Of a stretch of DNA of 10,896 bases, positions 5,816 to 10,896 are shown piece by piece. Numbering within the stretch: position 1 is the stretch's first letter; each line of letters starts with the position of its first letter. The DNA is from Thermoplasmata archaeon (GTDB taxonomy: Archaea > Thermoplasmatota > Thermoplasmata > Thermoplasmatales > Thermoplasmataceae), in contig JAKBGP010000056.1 in NCBI GenBank assembly GCA_021833045.1, positions 1 through 10,896 of the forward strand, given 5' to 3'. A program made the position numbers and the translations under genes. Under the pieces are notes generated by a model. It saw only the letters and a program-made list of their open reading frames with translations, made no database searches and had not been told where the DNA came from.

Positions 5816-7117
5816 ATGATTGACAGGCAGAATCTAATGAAAGTTGTTTCAGAGTGGCAGATTTACGATCTTCCTGAAACCATTGAAAGGGATTTAGATG
5901 TACCAGTAAATCTTGACCTGATAATATCAATCATAGGACCTAGAAGAGCTGGAAAGACATTTCTCATGTATGATCTCATCAAGAAGCTACTTACAGATGT
6001 ACCAAAGAATAACATACTCTACATAAATTTTGAGAATGAAAACCTGACAGGCATGAAGGCAACAGATCTCGATGATCTCATTTCCGTTTTCTTTGAACTA
6101 TCCAATCCATCTCACAAATTCCCTATCTATCTATTTATGGATGAGATTCAGGTCGTGGAAAACTGGAGCAGGTGGGTTAACAGGATATATGAAACAAAGA
6201 GATACAAAGTTTTCATTTCCGGATCTTCTTCAAAGCTACTTTCCAGGGAACTTGCCACACAGTTGAGAGGAAGAACCCTGGATTTTACCGTTCTGCCATT
6301 CAGTTTTCATGAGTTTTTATCATTTAAATCCACCATACCAGAAAACATGAGAGCGCTATTACTTAGCAGCGAAAGAGGTAGGATTCTTTCTCAATTGAAT
6401 GAGTATATGCTTCATGGAGGATATCCTGAAATTGTAAGGATGAATGAATACAAAGATAGACTTCTTCATTCATACGTCGATGCCATGATAATAAAGGATG
6501 TTGGTGAAAGATTCCATATTGAACCATCTGTCCTGAATGTTTTTGTAAATTACTGTCTTAGGACATATTCAAAACAGGTTTCCGGCACAAAGATATATAA
6601 TTACCTGAAATCTATGAACTTCTCCATTGCTCACGATTTTCCTCTGAAATTACTTGATCACTTTTCTGAGGTGTTCTTTCTCTACACCGTAAAGATATTA
6701 TCTCATTCCTTCAAGAACAGCTCTCAATATCCTAAGAAATTATATGTAGTTGACACTGGACTTATAAATGAGATGACAAGGACGGTTGAGACTGGAAAGT
6801 TAATGGAGAATATTGTTTATCTGGAGTTGTACAGGAGGATGAACAATGGCAACAGGTTCCAGATCAATTATTGGAGAGAGTACGGGAAAGCAGAAGGAAT
6901 GGAAGTTGATTTCGTAATTTCTTCAGGAGATAAAGCTGTGGAGTTGATCAATGTAACATATGCAGGTTCAGAACATGAGATATTGGAGAGAGAAAACAAA
7001 TCACTATTAAAGGCCTCAATGGATCTGAACTGCAACAAATTGACAATCATCACATGGGACTTCTGGAAGGAGGGGGTTATAAATTATATCCCTTTATGGT
7101 ACTGGCTGCTTAACTAA
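5816..7117 (+). CDS. AAA-family ATPase with DUF4143 C-terminal domain
   Basis: A 433-residue protein of the AAA_14/DUF4143 group abundant in archaea. Walker A is GPRRAGKT (41-48), Walker B IYLFMDEIQ (104-112), a sensor-like ISGSSSKLL (134-142) and an arginine-rich LRGR (150-153) follow, then the linker PFSFHEF typical of the family. The C-terminal DUF4143 region has YVVDTGL, a winged-helix-like middle, and a PDDEXK-nuclease-like core at EVDFVI (363-368). The usual E-x-K after this Asp is replaced by N379-V-T381, so nuclease activity is unlikely while the ATPase looks intact. The biological role of the family is not established; no toxin, nuclease or partner gene adjoins it. It stands alone between two gene-poor spacers, has its own promoter, and could have arrived by transfer. 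ATG 5816 is the natural leaderless start. Confidence 0.85.
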   Translation: MIDRQNLMKVVSEWQIYDLPETIERDLDVPVNLDLIISIIGPRRAGKTFLMYDLIKKLLTDVPKNNILYINFENENLTGMKATDLDDLISVFFELSNPSHKFPIYLFMDEIQVVENWSRWVNRIYETKRYKVFISGSSSKLLSRELATQLRGRTLDFTVLPFSFHEFLSFKSTIPENMRALLLSSERGRILSQLNEYMLHGGYPEIVRMNEYKDRLLHSYVDAMIIKDVGERFHIEPSVLNVFVNYCLRTYSKQVSGTKIYNYLKSMNFSIAHDFPLKLLDHFSEVFFLYTVKILSHSFKNSSQYPKKLYVVDTGLINEMTRTVETGKLMENIVYLELYRRMNNGNRFQINYWREYGKAEGMEVDFVISSGDKAVELINVTYAGSEHEILERENKSLLKASMDLNCNKLTIITWDFWKEGVINYIPLWYWLLN

Positions 7118-7492
7118 ATTGATATTTCACATACTTTATCAGATGAGAAAGATGAAAGTCAGTATTTTAGAAATGTAATGAACTTGTGAAAATTCTCTTT
7201 AAGACCGATCCTGTCTCCTTTCATATATTTCTGTAAATGTATTGCATAATTCGCATTCCAGCCATGAGTTGATCATATCATAAATGGAATGTTCATCCAT
7301 GATCTGTATACTATAAAATTGAATAACATTGCATATTATGGTCTCTGTGAAGTGTTATTTCCAAAACACATTCTCCATCCTCTCCACCCTTGAAAGGGAT
7401 CAATTAGTTTCTTCATAGTTCCTGAACTTAGCTCTATCAAGAACATTTCTTAAATTATTAAAAAATACATTTTGAGTATACCGGTAAGATAA
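7118..7492. other. gene-poor spacer with a short CxxC open frame on the minus strand
   Basis: No recognisable gene. On the minus strand a frame is open from 7354 to 7202 (51 codons); its only ATG, at 7300, starts a 33-residue peptide ending at TAA 7201-7199. It reads MDEHSIYDMINSWLECELC, then NTFTEIYERR and QDRS, with a CxxC pair. Another minus-strand frame over the same bases, ending at TGA 7161-7159, is coding-like but interrupted by a TAA and a TGA. Either a small gene or the remnant of a larger one is possible. I see no hairpin terminator for the ATPase gene, no tRNA and no long repeat. Confidence 0.3.
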
Positions 7493-7502
7493 ACTATAAA
7501 TA
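7493..7502 (+). promoter_or_regulatory. TATA box upstream of the gvpD-like gene
   Basis: ACTATAAATA lies in an otherwise unassigned region and would start transcription near 7525. That point sits inside GTAA-ACG-TTAC (7518-7528), a short inverted repeat that could bind a regulator. The distance to the preferred start codon at 7696 would leave a leader of about 170 bases; a second, weaker element (CTTAAACTAT, about 7646-7655) could serve that start more directly. Confidence 0.4.
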
Positions 7503-7684
7503 CAGTTACTCGAATAGGTAAACGTTACAAATTTAAAACCATGTAATCATGGGGAGACAATCTCCACAATATATAAGAAATGCATCAGTTAAGAGAAACA
7601 ATAGAAACTTTAAATTTCGCAAAATACAATCAAAAAGAAGCAATGACTTAAACTATGGAAAAAGTAAAATCAAAGTAAGTCTAC

Positions 7685-7688
7685 GGAG
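7685..7688 (+). promoter_or_regulatory. ribosome-binding site that decides the gvpD-like start
   Basis: GGAG at 7685-7688 is followed by seven bases and then ATG at 7696. No comparable site precedes the earlier in-frame ATG at 7549, so this favours 7696 as the start. Confidence 0.5.
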
Positions 7689-7695
7689 AATATAT

Positions 7696-9126
7696 ATGGT
7701 AGATCCTTTCGACGTGTTTAAAGCATTTTTTAACCAGAGATTTGGTAAATCGCTTGCTGTGAAAGGCACTCCGGGTACAGGGAAAACAACTTTTTGCCTT
7801 GAACTCGCATCTCAACTTATAGAAACACAGCCAATCATGTACCTTTCATCCAGATTCACAGATGAGCCATTGAAAGATTCATTTCCCTTCGTTGAGGAAA
7901 TTTCATACAGATTCAATCCAGGAAAAATGGATTCCGTCAAATCATTGAAATACGTGAATACGGATCATCTTTCAAAGTTAGAAAAGACACTTGAGGAGAA
8001 AAGCTCAATTGGACGGATCGTTTTTGATATTTCTGAAGTTCTCCCTGAACTGAATTCAATCTATAAATTTGTGGACAAGAACATAGATCTTGGCCCTATC
8101 GTCATACTTGACTCAATAGAAGCCCTTGCAGAAAAATATGGAATGGAAGCAGACTACCTTTTCTCCGTTCTCCAGAATGATATAGTTGAAAAGAGCGGTG
8201 CAGGAATCATCCTCATACTGGAATCAACAGGAGATGAAAGGCTAGAATACTACTGTGATGGCGTTGTGAGCCTGAAGAATGAACTTCATTCTAACTATAT
8301 CACAAGATCACTAAGAATTGAGAAATTGAGGGGGCTTTCCATAGGCTCAATACCTGTTTTTGCTTATTCCCTTCTGAATGGGAGATTCAACCTCATGCCT
8401 CAACTGGAGGTGGAATATCCAAAGACAAAAGTTCCTATGCCCACGAAAAACAAGTTTGATGAGAATTTCATCAATATTGGGGATGAAGAACTGGCAAAAC
8501 TAATGCCAGGAGGATCATCATCCATTGAGATTGGTTCCATAATACTGATTCACAGGGCAATAAATTCTGATATGACGGGAGTTGCATCAAGCCTCATGAA
8601 GAACATACTGATCAGGAATGCTCTTGGAAATGAACTTGGTGTTATTGATATAACCTCAAGTTCCTATGTCACATCCAAGATACTTAGAATGACGACAGAA
8701 CCTCAGTACATTTCCCGTTATGTTGAGGTAAATACCACCAAAGTGGGAAGCAAGAATATAATGCTGCTTAAGGGAAAGAGCATAATGGCAGATTTTTCAA
8801 AAGAAAACATCAATAGCGTGCTTCCAGGAAGTGATGCTCCAAACATGTATCTTTTTTCCACAGATCTGTTGAACTTCATTTATGGGGATGGTTTCATAGG
8901 CGAATTCCTCCAAGTAATTAATGAACTGAGGAACTCTGGAATCATCATCATGATTGTGGAGGATCAGATATATAGAAAATTGGGCCATTATGCAAACTCA
9001 ACGATTCACATATTAGATATGGACGGACTGGTATATACCAATACAGGAAAAAGAACTCATTATGGCATAGAGGTTCTCAACGGCAAGGATGCGTGGCCCT
9101 CCATTAAGCTCATAGAAAGTGTTTAA
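7696..9126 (+). CDS. GvpD-like P-loop ATPase (RecA/KaiC-like)
   Basis: A 476-residue protein from ATG 7696. Walker A is GTPGTGKT (24-31); a Walker B-like strand IVILDS ends in D139; RSLRIEKLRG (204-213) matches the KaiC/GvpD motif after the core. Residues after about 300 look like a second RecA-like half (IEIGSIILIHRAI, then MIVEDQIYRKLG) without a Walker A loop. Length and order fit GvpD, in haloarchaea a regulator that antagonises the gas-vesicle activator GvpE; related genes occur in Thermoplasmatales, which have no gas vesicles, so the role here is probably another regulatory or signalling function. The frame is open from ATG 7549, which would add 49 residues very rich in Arg, Lys and Asn; the GGAG site and the family N-terminus favour 7696. 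It converges on the aromatic gene pair, 155 bases away. No vesicle genes are nearby. Confidence 0.72.
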   Translation: MVDPFDVFKAFFNQRFGKSLAVKGTPGTGKTTFCLELASQLIETQPIMYLSSRFTDEPLKDSFPFVEEISYRFNPGKMDSVKSLKYVNTDHLSKLEKTLEEKSSIGRIVFDISEVLPELNSIYKFVDKNIDLGPIVILDSIEALAEKYGMEADYLFSVLQNDIVEKSGAGIILILESTGDERLEYYCDGVVSLKNELHSNYITRSLRIEKLRGLSIGSIPVFAYSLLNGRFNLMPQLEVEYPKTKVPMPTKNKFDENFINIGDEELAKLMPGGSSSIEIGSIILIHRAINSDMTGVASSLMKNILIRNALGNELGVIDITSSSYVTSKILRMTTEPQYISRYVEVNTTKVGSKNIMLLKGKSIMADFSKENINSVLPGSDAPNMYLFSTDLLNFIYGDGFIGEFLQVINELRNSGIIIMIVEDQIYRKLGHYANSTIHILDMDGLVYTNTGKRTHYGIEVLNGKDAWPSIKLIESV

Positions 9127-9150
9127 TCCAGCACAATAAACGTGGGACAA

Positions 9151-9249
9151 ATGAATAGGACTCATGTTTTCTTATCTGGAAATGTAGATGGGATCGAAGT
9201 TGAAAATGAGTTGTTAAAGCCATCATTTGCAATACCATTCTCTGAATAG
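9151..9249 (+). CDS. possible 32-residue ORF after the gvpD-like gene
   Basis: ATG 9151 to TAG 9247-9249, in the same frame as the upstream gene and separated from it only by its TAA and eight codons. The peptide begins MNRTHVFLSGNVDGIEVE and ends LKPSFAIPFSE. One third of its codons begin with G, as in real archaeal genes, but it is short, has only a weak GTGGGA before the ATG, and I recognise no family. It could be a small gene, a lost C-terminus of the neighbour, or chance. Confidence 0.2.
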   Translation: MNRTHVFLSGNVDGIEVENELLKPSFAIPFSE

Positions 9250-9281
9250 TTCATGTAGTGGAGATACCCCGGAAATAGGAT

Positions 9282-10274
9282 TTACCCCACATATCTTGAA
9301 TTTTCCAATATAAACTCCCTGATTTTCCTCGCACTCTTCACTATCCTCCCGAATGTGTCAAATGTGATCTGCTGTTCCCTGTCAGATAAGGAATGTTCAG
9401 GATCGTTGTGAACTTCTATTTCAAGCATATCGCAGCCTGCTGAAACAGCTGCTAAGGCCATTGATTCAACATAATCCCTGTTTCCAGATGGATGGCTTGG
9501 ATCCGCACATACTGGCAGGTGGCTGATCTTTTTAGCAACTGTTATTGAACCTATGTCCATTGCAAATCTTGTTCTTCTTTCAAATCCTCTCGTCCCCCTG
9601 TAACATAATACGACATTTCCGTTGCCGCCTGAAAGAATGTATTCTGCAGCCCCCATCCATTCATCTGTAGAGTTTCCCATGCCATTCTTGAGAAGAACAG
9701 GCTTTTCCGTTCTTCCCAGAAATTTAAGCATGGAAAAGTTTTGGGAATTTCTGGATCCAACCTGAATCATGTCTATACCATCCTTAAAATAGGAAAAATC
9801 AGAAATATCCATCAATTCAGAGACTATTGGAAGTCCAGTCTGTTCTTTTGCTTTTTCCAGTATCTCGATCCCGTCCTTTCCAAGCCCCTGAAAACTGTAT
9901 GGATTTGTCCTGGGCTTAAATGCTCCTCCTCTAATCATATCAGCTCCAAGTCTCTTTACCTGTTCTGCAATTTCAATGGTCTGATCAAGACTCTCAACTG
10001 CACATGGACCAGCAGCTATGATCAATTTCTTTCCACCTATGTTGACATTTCCTATTGAAAAACTGGTGTTTCTGTCAGTCAAATCTCTTGAATAAAGCCC
10101 TGTTTTTATGGCAATCAGGTTTTCGTTGTCAGCCTTCAGGATCGGATTGCTGTCATCCTGTGTGATCAGAATGCTTTTTCCATAAAGCTGCATGATCCTG
10201 TAAGATGAGGTTGAATCTGCAATCATGTCTTTCAGGCTTTCCAGATAATCTTCATTCCTGGGAATCAAAATCAT
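9282..10274 (-). CDS. aroF: 3-deoxy-7-phosphoheptulonate (DAHP) synthase, type I-beta
   Basis: A 330-residue enzyme condensing phosphoenolpyruvate and erythrose 4-phosphate, the first step of the shikimate pathway. Residues 1-74 form the ferredoxin-like N-terminal domain that mediates feedback inhibition in some members; the TIM barrel follows with AAGPCAVES (87-95), RGGAFKPRTNPYSFQG (115-130), GSRNSQN (173-179), CADPSH (256-261) and EIEVHNDP (285-292). Metal ligands C91, H261, E287 and D298 keep exactly the spacing of the Thermotoga maritima enzyme. Two motif residues are changed: LLKRG is LLKNG (N197), and CERG is CYRG (Y225). ATG 10274 overlaps the tyrA stop (ATGA), so the pair is co-translated. 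This confirms the DAHP route, not the DKFP route of many euryarchaea. KDO8P synthase is related but the KPRTNP motif favours DAHP. Confidence 0.92.
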   Translation of the reverse strand: MILIPRNEDYLESLKDMIADSTSSYRIMQLYGKSILITQDDSNPILKADNENLIAIKTGLYSRDLTDRNTSFSIGNVNIGGKKLIIAAGPCAVESLDQTIEIAEQVKRLGADMIRGGAFKPRTNPYSFQGLGKDGIEILEKAKEQTGLPIVSELMDISDFSYFKDGIDMIQVGSRNSQNFSMLKFLGRTEKPVLLKNGMGNSTDEWMGAAEYILSGGNGNVVLCYRGTRGFERRTRFAMDIGSITVAKKISHLPVCADPSHPSGNRDYVESMALAAVSAGCDMLEIEVHNDPEHSLSDREQQITFDTFGRIVKSARKIREFILENSRYVG

Positions 10275-10896
10275 TGAATATCACCCATGAGTGTTTCCAG
10301 TGAAGATTTTATGTTTTCAAACACTGACCTGGAGTATGGATTTAGAAAGATGCTCATATTCATGACCTCAGGACTCTGCAATTTTGAAATAAGTGAAACC
10401 TGCTCCAGAACTTCAGCAGACCTTGTCATAGGCTCCCTTCCTGTAGCCAATCTTGAACTGATAAGTGAGATTATGTAGGGAGTTACCAGCATTTCAGCCA
10501 TTAATCTATCATGGTTGTCATACCCGATTGTAATCAGTTCCATATCACCAAATAATTTTCTGATCAGATCGATTGAGTCTTCTGGTGAGATATCATCAAT
10601 AAAAAAGATCTTCCTCCGATTGATGGACTGATAACTCAGGGGGCCGAACAGGGGGTGTATACTTATTATTTTCCCCTTGAGGTTCTTCATTATTGATTTG
10701 GTCGATCCAATTTCAACCACATTTTTGAATTCAGGATGGTTCAGGCAGAATTGTAGTGCATTCCCCTGGGGGATTGAAAGTAAAATCACATCTGCCTGCT
10801 GCATTTCTCCTGAATCTGGCCCAGTGGTTCCATCCAGAATATCAAATCCTTTCACTTCATGCCCAAGATCGTTGAATAAATCTGTAAGAAGTTTAC
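10271..10896 (-). CDS. tyrA: prephenate dehydrogenase, N-terminus cut by the window edge
   Basis: The C-terminal 208 or so residues of a TyrA-type dehydrogenase, which oxidatively decarboxylates prephenate to 4-hydroxyphenylpyruvate for tyrosine synthesis. An apparent GTG start at 10855 is not the real one: the frame runs on to the edge through LLTDLFNDLGHEVKGFDI, the first helix and second strand of the NAD-binding fold, so the GxGxxG loop and start codon lie beyond 10896. Visible landmarks are ADVILLSIP, EIGSTKS, HPLFGP (the prephenate-binding His motif) and the helical dimerisation domain with NHDRLMAEMLVTPY and a C-terminus of normal length. It precedes aroF with a four-base ATGA overlap, so both belong to an aromatic amino-acid operon that probably continues to the right. 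A chorismate mutase fused at the N-terminus is possible but unseen. Confidence 0.85.
   Translation of the reverse strand, partial: KLLTDLFNDLGHEVKGFDILDGTTGPDSGEMQQADVILLSIPQGNALQFCLNHPEFKNVVEIGSTKSIMKNLKGKIISIHPLFGPLSYQSINRRKIFFIDDISPEDSIDLIRKLFGDMELITIGYDNHDRLMAEMLVTPYIISLISSRLATGREPMTRSAEVLEQVSLISKLQSPEVMNMSIFLNPYSRSVFENIKSSLETLMGDIQ

Noticed and set aside
7479..7486. TACCGGTA palindrome before the gvpD-like promoter
   Set aside because: Eight bases only, found once; too short to call an operator without other copies.
9741..10058. 105-codon plus-strand open frame
   Set aside because: Antisense to the DAHP synthase barrel; Phe/Ser/Cys-rich without any family signal.
10271..10855. Complete 194-residue dehydrogenase starting at GTG 10855
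   Set aside because: The frame continues to the window edge with typical Rossmann-fold sequence, so the gene is cut by the edge rather than starting at GTG.
1..10896. tRNA, rRNA, CRISPR arrays, intact insertion sequences or attachment sites
   Set aside because: No T-loop or anticodon-arm patterns, no spaced direct repeats of array type and no terminal inverted repeats with an intact transposase were found by eye on either strand.

Overview
The window looks like chromosomal DNA of an acidophilic euryarchaeon, most likely in the order Thermoplasmatales (Thermoplasma, Ferroplasma or Cuniculiplasma relatives). The evidence is AT-rich DNA, almost exclusive use of AGA/AGG for arginine, archaeal TATA-like boxes placed about 25 bases before start codons (leaderless transcripts), an archaeal long-form RmlA, a GvpD-like P-loop protein, and a stand-alone AAA/DUF4143 ATPase. 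The genus is inferred from protein character, not from a marker gene.

Left part (1-5234, all minus strand). A five-gene nucleotide-sugar operon reads right to left: rmlA (dTDP-glucose synthesis), rmlD (dTDP-4-dehydrorhamnose reductase), rmlC (3,5-epimerase), an extended SDR of the NAD-dependent epimerase/dehydratase type, and an FAD-dependent oxidoreductase of the L-2-hydroxyglutarate oxidase (LhgO/DAO) group. rmlC and the SDR overlap by ATGA. No canonical RmlB is present, and the SDR has Asn where the catalytic Lys of Y-x3-K is expected, so the final sugar is uncertain. At the extreme left edge the first 24 codons of a malate/lactate dehydrogenase gene run off the window.

Middle (5235-7695). 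A 581-base spacer appears to hold the remains of a broken minus-strand gene next to the divergent promoters. On the plus strand is one AAA/DUF4143 ATPase, with a striking operator-like promoter (19-bp inverted repeat plus a 14-bp direct repeat around the TATA box). A second gene-poor spacer follows, holding a short minus-strand open frame with a CxxC motif.

Right part (7696-10896). A GvpD-like protein (plus strand; intact N-terminal RecA/KaiC-like P-loop domain, C-terminal half without Walker A) converges on an aromatic amino-acid pair on the minus strand: prephenate dehydrogenase (TyrA, cut by the right edge) followed, with ATGA overlap, by a class I-beta DAHP synthase. The DAHP synthase keeps all four metal ligands but changes two usually conserved active-site-motif residues. 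No gas-vesicle structural genes, tRNAs, rRNAs, CRISPR arrays or intact insertion sequences are visible.
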